Assembly (NCBI GenBank): GCA_028551475.1
Contig: CM052356.1
Location: 26,377,884-26,441,883 of the forward strand
DNA: 64,000 nt
Direction: 5' to 3'
DNA from: Casuarina equisetifolia
Lineage: Eukaryota > Streptophyta > Magnoliopsida > Fagales > Casuarinaceae
Shown: positions 1-12,830 of the stretch, piece after piece
Layout: each line of letters opens with the position of its first letter
How positions within the stretch are numbered: the first letter of the stretch is position 1
Program-made: the position numbers and the translations under genes
Notes under the pieces: model-generated
The model's input: only the letters and a program-made list of their open reading frames with translations
Told to the model about the DNA's origin: nothing
Database searches by the model: none

Positions 1-3000
1 AATGATACTAAGGTTGTAGTTAAATTCTTAAAGAAAAATATTTTTACCCGTTTTGGCACTCCTAGGGCAATCATAAACGATAGAGGGACCCATTTTTGCA
101 ACAAACAATTTGAAGCACTTTTGGGTAAGTATGGGGTTACCCATAAGATTGCTACCCCTTATCACCCTCAGACTAGTGGTCAAGTTGAGATATCAAATAG
201 GGAAATTAAGAGAATTTTGGAAAAAACTGTGAATGCCTCAAGGAAAGATTGGTCAATGAAACTTGATGATGCACTTTGGGCCTATAGAACAGCATTCAAA
301 ACACCAATTGGAATGTCTCCTTTTAGGCTAGTGTTTGGGAAGGCTTGTCATCTACCAGTAGAATTAGAGCATAAAGCATATTGGGCTTTGAAATTTTTGA
401 ACTTTGATATGCAGTCTGCAGGTGAAACTCAATTGTTGCAGCTGAATAAATTACAGGAATTACGAGATGAGGCATATGAAAATGCCAAAATATACAAGGA
501 GCGGACAAAAAGATGGCATGACAAACACATATTAAGAAGAGAGTTTGTAGTTGGCCAAAAAGTATTACTTTATAACTCTCGTCTTAAATTGTTTCCAGGT
601 AAATTGCGGTCCCGATGGTCTGGCCCTTTCATAGTCACTAAGGTATTCCCATATGGAGCAATAGAAGTTGCAAATGACACCCAAGGCACATTTAAGGTGA
701 ATGGTTAGCATCTGAAGCCTTACTTCGAAGGAGTTAACATGCAGAAGACTACCCTTGATCTTCTTCCTCCTTGAATAATAACTTTGAAGATAGTTTGGCT
801 GAAAACTATAAAACAAGCGCTTCTTGGGAGGCAACCCAAGCATTGTGTTCGTTCTGTTGTTGGAAGTTTTGTCACTACCATCTTCTCGAAGCTCTATGTG
901 GATATGACCTACAATCATGGGAGTATTCTCATTCCTTTTACCTTTATTTTTGCTTTCTTTTCTTTTTGCATTGAGGACAATGCTTCATTCAAGTTTGGAG
1001 GTAAGGAAAGAACCTTTGCGCTAAACCTAATTAAAAAAAAAAATTCTTATATCATGATTACATCCCTTATTGTGAATTCTTGGCGATTCTTTGGAAGACA
1101 TAGATTTTGTTCAAACCTGCAATTATGATGTGAGTTAAGTGTGATTCTGATTATGTTGATCCACCTATTAAGCACTAAAAGTCCTTCATTTTTGAAATTG
1201 TGTGTATTTCTAGAGAACATTCATGTGAAGTATGTAATTTTCTTAGATCTCACCCGGATCTTAGAATTTGTTTGATTTTCTCTTGAGGCGAAATCCTAAG
1301 CTGTGTCTAACTGAGAAAATGATTTAGGCCCTCTTTGGATCGTTTGAGCCTTTCAAGCCAACCTTATTTATTTATCCCCAGTCACCCCGCTGAGCCTTGA
1401 TTCTTATCTGATTTTTTTAATGACACCCACATATATATACCCTTGAGCCATTAAAAAAAAATTATCTTATTGTCCCATACCCATGAACATGTTAATTGTT
1501 AAAGTGCAAGTTTATTTGAGCTAAACAAAAGTTGAGAGGAAGATGGAGCATGAGAAGAAATTGATTGTAATGATTATGTGAGGCATAGTATTTTTTCTTT
1601 CTTTTGCAAAAAAAAAAGAAAGAAAGAAAGAAATAAAAAAGTACATCATTTGCTTTAGAATGGGATGATCTTATCAGATTTAAGCCACTCAATCTTTCGA
1701 AATACACCACTAAGCATAGCAATTGAATACTATTAGTAAGAAAAGATTATTATGGTTGTATTCCTAGTACTTTTACTTGCTTTATTGATGCAAGTATGAT
1801 TGTGGCTTTTGTGAGTATCAGAATCCAAGTGAAATCAAGCATGTTTGATGGAAAAGAATGAAAGAAGTGGTGAAAGAAAAATTGTTTGTGAGGAGCAAGA
1901 AGAAATAAAGTGATAGAAGCTCAAATTAAATCCTAGAAAGCAATGTGTTCATGGGTGAATTAAGCCTAAATGACTTTTATCTTACCCCTAGCCCAGCCTT
2001 ACATTACAAGCTTATAAAAGTTCTATTGATTCTTGGTTAGACAATTAGCTTACATTAGTGGAGAGAGGAATGAAAAGCAAACCTATGAGGTTTGGTTAAA
2101 GATTTTGAGAAATTGCATATTAATGTGGATCTATTTGGAGTGCATATAGTTAAAAAGATAAGGACTCACATATACACACGTGGTTAACATAGTTAATAGT
2201 CTATCTTATCTTATAAAACAATTGTGGTGTTTGGATGAAAGCTATATTTTTCCTTGAATTGTTAAGTTGAGCAATTATGGAGAATTTCCTAAAGGGGTTT
2301 TGTCTAAAGCATATGCTAATTATTACTTTTGCTCGAGGATTAGCAAAATGTTAAGTTTGGGGGTGTTGATAACTCTATTTTTATAGAGTTATTTTACCTA
2401 ATTTAAATAATAAATTATCTAATGCTTGTGAGAAAATATTTAAATTCTTCTTTATTTACTTAAATTTGTCTTGTTTATGTAGCATAAGGAAGCATGAAGA
2501 AAAAGGACAAGCATGGAGAACCTGGTACTTATTATATGGCAGAAGATGGTCAAATTATCAAGGTGAAGGAAATCAAGATAGGCTTGGGCTTGGGCTTTGG
2601 ATGATTGTTATTAGATTTTTATTGTTATTGGTTTTTTTAAATAATTAGAAAACCTAGTCCTATTAGGAGTCTAAAGCTTAATTAATATAGAACTCTAAAA
2701 CTCAATTGTATTGGGAATCCAAAACCCAATTCTTTTAAGATAAGAAGAAAGTTCTAGATCCTAGACCCTATATAAAGGAGGACCACTGCATAAGGAAGAA
2801 GAGAGGGGGGAGAAGAGAGAGAGAAAAGAAGGTGCCGCTGAAACCAAGGAGGAAATTAAGTACAACTCAAGAGAGAGGCCAAGAATTCAAGATTCAACTC
2901 AAGAGAGAGGCCAAGAATTCAATATTTCTTGAAGAGAAGACAAAAAGGGTGACAGACTTCTTGTTCTTGGATTCAAGATGTCTTCTTTGTTTTTTATTAT

Positions 3001-3771
3001 TGTTCTTCCTCATTATTTCATTATGTTCTAAACTTCTTTTGTTAGAGCGAAGATGTAGCCTAACTATGATGATGTGAATCCTATAAGTTTTTATGTTTTG
3101 CAAGATAGTTTATTTATGTGAGTTATATATTATTATGCTTAATGCTTTTAAGTGATTGGCCACCACTTGAATGATTTGATGTGCATGTTAGAGACTGAAA
3201 GGTAATAATATGCAATTGCTTCTTATAATATATAACCATGAATTAAATGTGGATAGACATATACCATGTTATTTGTGTGACTTTTAGTGATAAGATGATC
3301 GAAAGATTTATTGTAAACCAGGAATATTCATAAATCCTAATGCATTTGGTTTGTTTCAATTCACATATAAAGATATAGTGAATTAATGAACTAAATAGGT
3401 TTACTATACCTAGACATAGGATAGTAAATAAATTAGGAAATTCCACCATCACATATATAATATCATTCTTGCAGGCATAAACTATGGAAATTCATATCTA
3501 GTAGTTATGGTGAAATCGGAAGCTCTAACATGTGTCTCATCTTGATTTTTCTTACTTGGATCCAATTTTAATTAGTATTGAGTTTTCGTTTTAGAAATTT
3601 TAAATTTTAATTCATCTTCAACAATATTTTGATTTGCTAGATAAATTTTAGGATTAATTCATCATTAGTACTTAATTAGTTCAGTATTCACCAATCTTCG
3701 TGGGATGATACTTTTCTCATCATTATATTACTTGTTCGACATGTTCACTTGCATCTAAATTTCACCGAACA
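1..3771 (+). mobile_element. Athila-type Ty3/gypsy retrotransposon, 3' part (copy A), cut by window edge
   Basis: The window opens inside the integrase of an Athila-lineage element. The stretch to about 711 reads as the integrase core and C-terminal region and is nearly identical to the second copy at 16.2-16.9 kb. A non-coding 3' region of about 1.6 kb follows, then a purine-rich tract (about 2354-2366) and a 3' LTR starting TGATAACT and ending CGAACA. The 5' half lies outside the window, so its target duplication cannot be tested. It is a fossil whose intactness cannot be judged from this piece. Family assignment rests on strong similarity to copy B, whose internal region is typical Athila. 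Confidence 0.9.
2367..3771 (+). repeat. 3' LTR of Athila copy A (about 1405 bp)
   Basis: It begins TGATAACTCTATTTTTATAGAG and ends CACCGAACA, as the LTRs of copy B do. The last 780 bp match copy B closely. The segment about 2400-2980 is clearly different, with a GA-rich stretch carrying two copies of a roughly 36-bp unit near 2860-2930, so copies A and B belong to different subfamilies. Confidence 0.88.
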
Positions 3772-3849
3772 TTAGTTAGTTACGGGAAAACAACAGTCAA
3801 GTCTAAAAGTCATCGGCAATCTGAGGTTGTCTAACTTGAGTTTTAACTG

Positions 3850-5278
3850 AAAAATTTTCTAAGTTGTGGCTAATACGAATTTGCTCCTACATGCAACTCA
3901 TTGCCATCATTGATAAAATTATTCATGAGATTCTATGCAATACTTTGGTCCAAAGATAAGTCTCATCTTCCTTGCAATGGTCATCCATGACCAAATTACT
4001 TTTATCAAGGGATGTTATATCTCTAAAAATATTATGCTTTTTTAGGAACCTTTACACAATTATAATAAAGGTGATAAATGTAAATGTGTAGTCATCAAAT
4101 TGATATCATAAAAGCTTATAATATGACTTAATGGAATGTGGTATTTGGAGTCCTTAAAGCAATAAATACTCCTCAAAATTTGACAGCTTAATGCATTAAC
4201 AGTGAGCATGCAAGTTTTTTAAATGAAACTAATGCTTTAAGATAAGGTCATCCTTTAACCCTATATTTATTTGTCATTGTCGTGGAGATACTAAATAGGA
4301 TTATCATAGCAAATATATCTACTTTTAAGTTTCATTGGCACTAGAAATCTTTTAAAAAAAAAATTACCCATATTTGCTTTGTGGACAACCTCTTCTTATT
4401 TGCACATGATGTTATTAATTCAATATTACGTCTTACTAATGCTTTAGAGGGGTTTATAGAACTCACATAACTATTCTCAACTTAATACATGCCAAATATT
4501 TTTTTGAGACTAATAGAGCAAGAAAAACTTCTTATATTGGACCTTAATCCTTTTTTCCAAAGGCACTCTCCCTCATCAAGTATCTTGGACTAGTCCTTAG
4601 TATAAAATGATTTACTCATACTGATTGTAAGGTTTTGACAGATAAAATCTTGGGTAAGAATAGAAGGTTAGAAAATAAGAAACCTTAATTACATAGATAG
4701 ATTACAATTGCATAGTTAATTCTTACTTCTATATGCACCTTTTGGATGCAAACATTTATATTTTCAAAGTAAACCATTTATGAGATTGAGAAAATGATTA
4801 AACATTTTTATGGTTAGGTAATGATGAAGGCCACAAAAGTCATGAAGTTGCTTGGTAAGTAGTGTGCTTGCCTAAGGGGGAAAGGGGATTATGGTTATTG
4901 GATCTTAAAGTATGGAATAAGGTTTTGTTAGATCATTCACTTTGGAATCATATAAATAACCCATCTTCTTCCTTATAGGGCAAATTGATACACAAAACTA
5001 AACAACAAAGATAGTATGATATGGAGTTAGAAAGGTCTTTTCATGATACGACTTGCTTTAACATCAATCTTCTATGAACCAAATCACTTCTACTAAGAGA
5101 TATTAAGTCAATCATACTGTTGAATGGCATAATTTGATTTGGACTGGTGATATTAGTAAATCTAACTTTATTGGCTAGCTTATTTATAGAGATAAACTTT
5201 TCAAAGTAGAAGTTCTATCTCAATGGTTCCCTTCAGTTGACTTGAATGTAATTTTTGCAAGACTTATAATGAAAGTAG
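3850..5278 (+). mobile_element. Degenerate L1-like LINE reverse transcriptase, 5' part of a split copy
   Basis: In scattered frames the plus strand reads as plant non-LTR reverse transcriptase. A segment like DQxxFIKG lies near 3990, a KAYDxxxW-like block near 4110, a decayed RQGDPLSPYLFV block near 4240, the FxDDLFLFA catalytic block near 4375 and YLGL near 4580. The trailing LPKxxGGLG and zf-RVT regions come after 4860. Frame changes and in-frame stops are frequent, so it is long dead. A C-x2-C pair at 5247-5258 starts the terminal zf-RVT domain, which the copia insertion at 5279 interrupts; the rest resumes at 22844. Family-level call is by eye from motif order. Confidence 0.8.
5274..5278. 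repeat. Target site duplication of copia element, left (AGTAG)
   Basis: AGTAG directly precedes the 5' LTR and recurs at 22839-22843 directly after the 3' LTR. Confidence 0.9.
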
Positions 5279-6386
5279 TGATAAATATATAATATTTTTG
5301 ATGATTAGTATTAAAGAAAGAAAAATAATATCTAGCCATAAATTAATTATATTTCATTAGGTACATCCTTATTTTATCATTGTTTTTGGGCAGGACCTTA
5401 TATGATCAAAAGACCAATTTATTGAAGAAGCCCAAGTCACTTGTGGCAGTCTGTGAATTCATGCAACACTGAGAAGAAGCCCGTATGCAGCAGCCCGTGT
5501 GTCTTATATTGAGATCTGTATAGCCTTCACATGACCTAACTTGAAGACCTACAAGGCTTAATGACGTCGTTCACCTACTAAGGAAATAAACAACCTAAAT
5601 CAGCCTCAACCTATACCTTCGTCTCTGCGCCGCTCTCTCCCTTTTCTTTCTCGAAGACAAAAGAAGGAAACAGCTGCAGACTTGCCAATATCTTCGTCGA
5701 AGATTGAAATGTGAGCCAACGGGAAGATTCTCCAATGGGAAGAAAACCACAAGCTGGATCGATAGGTGACAGTTCTATATAAGGGAAGAGAATCCATATG
5801 AAGAAAGATCATCTCGAGCAGAAACGAATCAAGAACAGAGTTCTTCAAGCGCTATCTCTTCCGAAAGGGTTTCGAATATCTGTAAGCTTTGTATTGAAGC
5901 AAAATTACTATTCTGATTATATCATTTACTTTACATTTTGCTTCAATCTCAAGGTTAGGGTTTCACCCAACTTTGGGGATTTTCTGTTTAGCATCATTAG
6001 AAGCTTAAATATTGTATTTATCATCTTGTTGAGGTGCTATACTATTTGATTTACTTGATCTGAGCTGTAATCCGTGGATTGCCGTCCCATTGTAGACCTA
6101 AAGAGAAACTGCTTTCTCTTTTGATAAAGAAAAGACCCTTTAGTGCTTTACTAAAGGAGGTGGAGTAGGACTCAAATTAAGGAGTTTGATTCACTTAAAA
6201 AGAGGGTTCTGTGTGCATCTTTATTTGTGTGATTATTCTGTTGCATATCTATTTTTTTGAATAATCCGACATTCTATTTAGACAGATTTAGAACTTTACA
6301 AACATATATAAAATTGGTCTATATAAACAAAAATTAAGAAAGACACTTAATTCAACCCCCCTTCTTAGGTGACTTAGGACTCAACA
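5279..6386 (+). repeat. 5' LTR of the Sirevirus-like copia element
   Basis: Starts TGATAAATATATAA and ends GGACTCAACA, with TG...CA ends. It is colinear with 21730-22838. A TATATAAG box near 5776 may be the element's own promoter. Confidence 0.93.
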
Positions 6387-6388
6387 AG

Positions 6389-6400
6389 TGGTATCAGAGC
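6389..6400 (+). other. Primer binding site, initiator tRNA-Met type
   Basis: TGGTATCAGAGC lies two bases after the LTR end and is the standard plant copia site complementary to the 3' end of initiator tRNA-Met. Confidence 0.92.
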
Positions 6401-6444
6401 AGGTTCTAGGTATCTAGAAAGTATTTTTAGAAATCCTAGAGATC

Positions 6445-9400
6445 ATGGCAGCAAGTCACCCAACCATCTTACCCTATAATAGACCACTTACTTTTGATGG
6501 CTCCAACTATAGCCATTGGAAAAACATGATGAAAATTTTTCTCATAGGTTCTGATCCTGAATCATGGAAAACAATTGTGAAAGGGGTAAAGATCCCTAAA
6601 GAAAGTGCAGATAAGTGGAGCGATGAAGTTACCTTAGAAATGAGTAAGAATTGTAAGGCAATGACTACTCTGTACTCAGCCTTAGCACCCATAGAATATA
6701 ATAGAATCTCCACATTAGACACGGCTAAAGAAATCTGGAAAAAATTAGAAGTTGTGCATGAAGGTACTAAAAAGGTAAAACAATTTAAGATTTCTCTGCT
6801 TGTGCATGATTATGAATTGTTTAAAATGAAAAACACTGAAACAGTTGGTGAAATGTTTGGTAGATTTACTGATATTGTTATTGATTTGAAATTACTTGGT
6901 AAGTCCTATAAAAATGATGAGTTAGTTAAGAAAATATTAAGTTGCTTGCCTGAATCATGAGACTCAAAGAAAACGGCCATTGAAAAGGCTCATGATCTAG
7001 ACACCTTGTCTCTAGATGACCTATTAGGGTCATTTCAAACACATGAATTAGTTATGACAAGAAGAGAGAAAGAAAAAGTAGATGAAAAGAAAATGAATAA
7101 GGGCATTGCTTTTAAGGCAGGTGAATCTGAAAATGATAGTGATGTTGATGATGAGTTTGCTATGCTAGCTAGAAAGTTCAAAAAGTTTTATAGAAAGGAT
7201 AGAGCTAGGAACAATGAAAACTATCATAGAAGAAAAGAAAATGAAGGAGAGGTATGTTATGAATGCAAGAAAACTGGTCATATACGAGTAAACTGTCCCA
7301 AATTGAAAAAGAAAGATGAGAAGTATGACAGGAAAGATAGGCGGAAAGCCATGGTGGCCACTTGGGATGATGATAGCTCATCATCCGATGAGGAGGAAGA
7401 AGAGGTAGCAAACCTATGCTTCCTAGCCACGTGTGATACATCTAAGATGGAGAATCTGTCTCTTCTCGAGGATGATGAAGGAAATCTTGCCAACATGGGT
7501 CTTATGGCAGCATGTGATGAAACAAATAATGAGGTAATGTTCCCTTCCTCGTCTGAAAATTTTAGTTTTGAAGAATTACAAACTGCATTCAATGAGTTGC
7601 TTGATGATTTCAATGACCTGAATAACAAGTTTTCTAAATTAAGGAAGAAGAATATTCTGTGTGAAAAGGAAATAAAGAATTTAAAACAGGAAAATAATGA
7701 ATTAAGAACTAAAAAGGATACTAACCAATTAAGGAAACTAAAAGTAATAAGAATAGGACAAAAGATAGCTTGCTAGAAGAAAAACTAAAGAATACAGAGA
7801 ATGAATTAAAAAGGACAAAAGAAATTTTAAGGAAGTTTACAGATGGCAGTAGCATGCTTGATAAGATCATAAATTCACAACAAGGAATATATGATAAGGC
7901 TGGTTTAGGATACAAATCAGAACTAAACAATAAGAAATTTGGTTCTATGTGCAATACTTCAAGCCTACTACATGTCTCTCGTGTGATTAAATCTACCAAC
8001 ATATGTCATCATTGTAAATTTCATGGTCACTCTATAGAAAAATGTCCAGTAAGACTTAAGAAGCATTATGTTGTTAAACGGGTATGGGTTCCCAAAGGAA
8101 CCAAAGTAACTAACCCTGAAGGACCTAAGAAAACTTAGGTACCAGTAGAGTCAAGAATAAACTTTGTTTGTGCAGGGACCCATGGAGGAGAACAAAAGTA
8201 CACCAATGGATTGGTACTTGGACAGTGGGTGTTCAAGACACATGACCGGTAATAAAGAACTCTTCACTAACTTTATTGAGATAGATGGTGGTAAGGTTTC
8301 ATTTGGAGATAACTCCAAGGGGTTCATCAAAGGTTTTGGTAACATAGGTAACTCTTCATCCTGTTGCATAAAAAATGCCTTGTATGTTGAAGGATTAAAA
8401 TTCAATCTTATTAGTATTAGTCAAATTTGTGATAGAGGAATGTGTGCTAAGTTTACATCAAAATGTTGTAGGCTATATAGCAAAGATAAAAGTATAAATG
8501 TAATGTGTAGAAGGGTTGGAAATGTTTATTTACTTAAGCTAAACATTGATAATCCTCCTGACACATGTTTGATGTCTCACACAAACGATGAAAACTGGGT
8601 ATGGCATAAAAGATTAGGTCACCTCAGCTTTAGCCAAATGGCAAAAATCATTAAGAAAAATCTGGTTAGGGGATTGCCTAATCTTAAGCTTGAGAAGAGT
8701 CTTGTTTGTGATGAATGTATGAAAGGAAAACAAACTAAAAATAGCTTTGAATCGAAGGATACTATTTCCACAACGAAACCATTACAATTACTACATATGG
8801 ATTTGTTTGGACCTATGAGGACAGCTAGCCTTGGGGGAAAACATTTTGTGTTAGTTATGGTAGATGATTTCTCAAGATTTACATGGGTTTTCTTTTTGTC
8901 CAGCAAAAATAAAACTTTTAGTGTATTTAAAACTTTCTGTAGACTAGTTCAAAATGAAAGGGATTCTAAGATAAAATGTGTTCAGTCTGATCATGGTGGA
9001 GAATTCCAGAATAATATGTTTGATGATTTTTGTGCTGAAAATGGAATAAAACATGAGTTTTCTGCCCCCAGAACGCCGTAACAGAATGGGGTGGCTGAAA
9101 GGAAAAATAGATCTCTCTAGGAAATGGCTAGGACCATGTTATTAGAAAATAATCTGCCCAAGTATTTTTGGGGAGAAGCTGTGAACACAGCCTGTTATAT
9201 TCTTAATAGAGTTTCCATAAGAGGGATCACCAAGAAAACTCCATATGAAATACTAAATAACAAAAAACTGAATATTGCTTACTTTAAAGCATTTGGTTGT
9301 AAGTGTTTTGTTCATAACAATGGCAAAGACTCCCTGGGTAAGTTCGATGCTAAAAGTGATGAGGGTATCTTTTTGGGATACTCCACCCATAGCAAAGCTT

Positions 9401-10250
9401 ATAGAGTTTTCAATAAGAGAACTTTAGTAGTTGAAGAATCTATCCATGTGGTATTTAATGAATCTAACAGCTCTCTGTCGAGAGAAACTGAGTTTGATGT
9501 TACAGATCTAGTTTCCCCTCAAATCATGCCCTCATCAGCACCTGAACAAGGGCCATTTCAAGTAGCATCAGACGAGGCTCCTCCTGAAAAGGAACCCTCA
9601 TTTCCTAGGGTGCGCAGGGAAGTAGATCCCACACAAATTATTGGAGACAACACCAAATCAGTAAGAACTAGATTCTCCGCTCAAAATTTTTTTGAATTTG
9701 TTGCATTTGTTTCCCAAATTGAACCTAGAAAAATAGATGAAGCATTTAATGACAGTAATTGGATTATGGCCATGGAAGAGGAATTAAATCAATTTAAAAG
9801 AAATGATGTATGGACTCTTGTGAGTAGACCCACACATCAATCTGTCATTGGCACAAAATGGGTATTTAAGAACAAAATGGATGAACATGGGAATATAGTT
9901 AGAAATAAAGTTAGATTAATGGCTTAGGGTTATAATCAAAAAGAAGGGATAGACTATGAAGAAACTTATGCACTCGTAGCCAGACTTGAATTTATAAGAC
10001 TCTTACTTGCCTATGCCTGTTTTAGAAACTTTAAATTGTTTCAAATGGATGTTAAAAATGCCTTTTTAAATGGATTCATCAAGGAGGAGGTCTATGTTGA
10101 ACAACCTCCGAGTTTCTGTGATGAAAATTTTCCAGATAATGTTTTCAAATTGAATAAAGCACTTTATGGATTAAAACAAGCTCCCCAGCTTGGTATGATC
10201 GATTGAGTGAATTTTTATTATCAAATGGTTTTAGAAAAGGACATGTTGAT
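6445..10250 (+). pseudogene. Copia gag-pol fossil, first part (gag, protease, integrase, start of RT)
   Basis: Gag starts at the ATG at 6445. It has a copia gag domain followed by a CX2CX4HX4C knuckle near 7255 and a second, related knuckle near 8005, an arrangement seen in long Sirevirus gag proteins. The protease motif DSGCS lies near 8221. The integrase zinc region (WHKRLGHLS) is near 8601, its catalytic core starts near 8790, and reverse transcriptase begins near 9750. The pol region is cut at 10250 by Athila copy B and continues at 19869. It is a broken fossil with roughly ten interruptions over the whole element. Confidence 0.88.
10246..10250. repeat. Target site duplication of Athila copy B, left (TTGAT)
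   Basis: TTGAT precedes the 5' LTR and recurs at 19864-19868 after the 3' LTR. Confidence 0.92.
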
Positions 10251-11505
10251 TGATAACTCTATTTTTATAGAGTTATTTTGACTATTTTAGGATATAAATA
10301 ATACAAGTTTTATAAGATAATATTTAAGTTTTGATATATTTATGTAAATTGGTGTTATTTATGCAACAAACCCCAAAAGAGCAAAAGAAATCAAGGAAGA
10401 GAAAGTTACAGAAAGGCATGTGAAGAAGACAAGGAAAGAAAAAGAAGTCAAAAGAAGAAAAGAGAAGGCGCCGCACAAGAAAAGAGGAGAAAGAAGAGAG
10501 AGAAAAGAAGAAGAAGCCGTGTGTTGCCGCCAAAACCAACCAAGGAAGAGAGAAAAAGTGAGAGAAGAAAGAGAAAACCAAGAAAGAAAAAGAGAAATAG
10601 AGGCACGAAAGCTTCCCTCTACTTCTTATCATTCTTGAATTGTAGGAATTCTGTAAAGAATTCTTAAAGAAAAGACAGTGTGGTGACAACTTTCCTGTTT
10701 TTTTTATTTAAGATGTTTTGCTTAATTTCTACTATTGCTTTGGTTTGTTATTTTATTATGTTCTAAACTTCTTTTGTTAGAGCGAAGATGTAGCCTAACT
10801 ATGATGATGTGAATTTTATAAGTTTTTATGTTTTGCAAGATATTTATTTATGTGAGTTATATATTATTATGCTTAATGCTTTTAAGTGATTGACCACCAC
10901 TTAAATGATTTGATGTGCATATTTGAGATTGAGAGGTAATAATATGCAATTGCTTCTTATAATATATAACCATAAATTAAATATGGATAGACATATACCA
11001 TGTTATTTGTGTGGCTTTTGGTGATAAGATGATCGAAAGATTTATTGTAAACTAGGAATATTCACAGATCCTAATGCATTTGGTTTGTTTCAATTCACAT
11101 ATAGAGATATAATGAATTAATGAACTAAATAGGTTTACTATACCTAGACATAGGATAGTAAATAAATTAGGAAGTTCCGCCATCACATGGGTAATATTAT
11201 TCTTGTAGGCATAAACTATAAAAATTTATATCTAGTAGTTATGGTGAAATCGAAAGCTCTAACATGTTTCTCATCTTGATTTTTCTTACTTGGATTCAAT
11301 TTTAATTAGTCTTGAGTTTTCATTTTGAAAGTTTTAAATTTTAATTCATCATCAACAATATTTTGATTTGCTAGATAAATTTTAGGATTTATTCATCATT
11401 AGTACTTAATTAGTTTAGTATTCACCAATCTTCGTGGGACGATACTTTTCTTATCATTATATTACTTGTTTGACATGTTCACTTGCATTTAAAATTCACT
11501 GAACA
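10251..11505 (+). repeat. 5' LTR of Athila copy B
   Basis: Begins TGATAACTCTATTTTTATAGAG and ends CACTGAACA. It has an AG-rich, nearly C/T-free stretch at about 10370-10610. About 27 differences from the 3' LTR were counted by eye, almost all transitions. Confidence 0.95.
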
Positions 11506-11511
11506 AGTTTT

Positions 11512-11529
11512 TGGCGCCGTTGCTGGGGA
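11512..11529 (+). other. Primer binding site, tRNA-Asp type
   Basis: TGGCGCCGTTGCTGGGGA lies six bases after the LTR. It is complementary, with one mismatch, to the 3' end of plant tRNA-Asp as I recall it, and is the usual Athila/Tat primer site. Confidence 0.9.
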
Positions 11530-11737
11530 TTGGTTGTTTTACTACTCATTAATATTAATACCGAATAATTCTAAGTTTAATCTAGTTTTTATTTTCTTTA
11601 AAAAAATGATTTTTTTTTGTTTTGTTAGATTTTATTTTTGCTTTGCTTTATTATTGTTATTTTTACATTAAAAAAATTAATTAAAAAAAATATCAATCAT
11701 TTTTTTTAGTTTCTACTTTTCAGGATTGTTACAGACG

Positions 11738-12830
11738 TGCATGACCCGTAGCCGAAGAGAACAACTTGTTAATCTTGACCCAGAAATTGAACGCACAGTC
11801 AGAAAGCAACGAAAGGAGCTAAGAGAACAAAAAAGTGAAGCTACAAAAATGGCAGAGAATGATGATCCACGCAAGCTTCTAAAAGAATATGTTGCACTAA
11901 CAGTTCATGGTGCCACATCAAGCATCAAAAGGCCTGCAATTTAAGCAAACAACTTTGAAATCAAGTCAGCACTCATTCAGATGCTTTAAAATTCTGTGCA
12001 ATTTTATGGGCTACCAAATGATGATCCAAATGCTCACATTGATGTTTTTCTTGAAATCTGTGACATGATTAAATACAATGGAGTCACAAATGATGCTGTT
12101 AGATTAAGGCTATTCCCATTTTCTTTAAGAGACAAAGCTAAAAGTTGTCTTTCTTCTCTTCCTACAGGATCAATTACAACATGGGATGATTTGGTTCAGA
12201 AATTTCTTAGTAAGTTCTTTCCTCCAGCAAAATCTGCAAAAATGCGTAACGATATTACCGTTTTTATGCAGATGGACAATGAATCATTGTATGAAGCTTG
12301 GGAAAGATTCAAGGAGCTTTTAAGAAAATGTCCACAACATGGACTACCCATATGGTTACAAGTACAAACTTTCTATAATAAGTCTAGTACAAATCTTCGT
12401 TTTATGCTTGATGCAGCTGCAGGAGGGGCTTTGAACAATAAGACACCAGAAGAAGCATATGATCTTTTGGAGGAAATGGCAAATAATAGTTATTAATGGC
12501 CTACTGAGAGGTCACTAGTGAGGAAAGCTAGTGGAATTCATGAAGTAGATGCTTACACTGCAATGTATGCACAAATTAAAAAACTCAACACGAAAATAAA
12601 TAACCTGAGTGCTCCAGTCATGAGGATTCAGAACATATTATGTGATCATTGTGGTAGAGGACATGCAAGCATAGAGTGCTAAGTAGGTAACACCTTTGCA
12701 CAGGGTAGCGAAGATGCTAATTATGTTGGAAATTCAAGTAGGCCACAAAATAATCCATACTCCAACACTTACAATCCGGGATGGCGTAACCACCCAAATT
12801 TTTCATGGAGTAATTCTAATGCAATGAGGC
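11738..12830 (+). pseudogene. Athila copy B gag fossil
   Basis: Starts with a basic N-terminus at the ATG at 11738. The central part (about 12000-12480) is the retrotransposon gag domain found in plant Ty3/gypsy elements. A CX2CX4HX4C-like knuckle lies near 12645. It is broken and described only as a fossil part of the 9.6-kb element. Confidence 0.85.
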
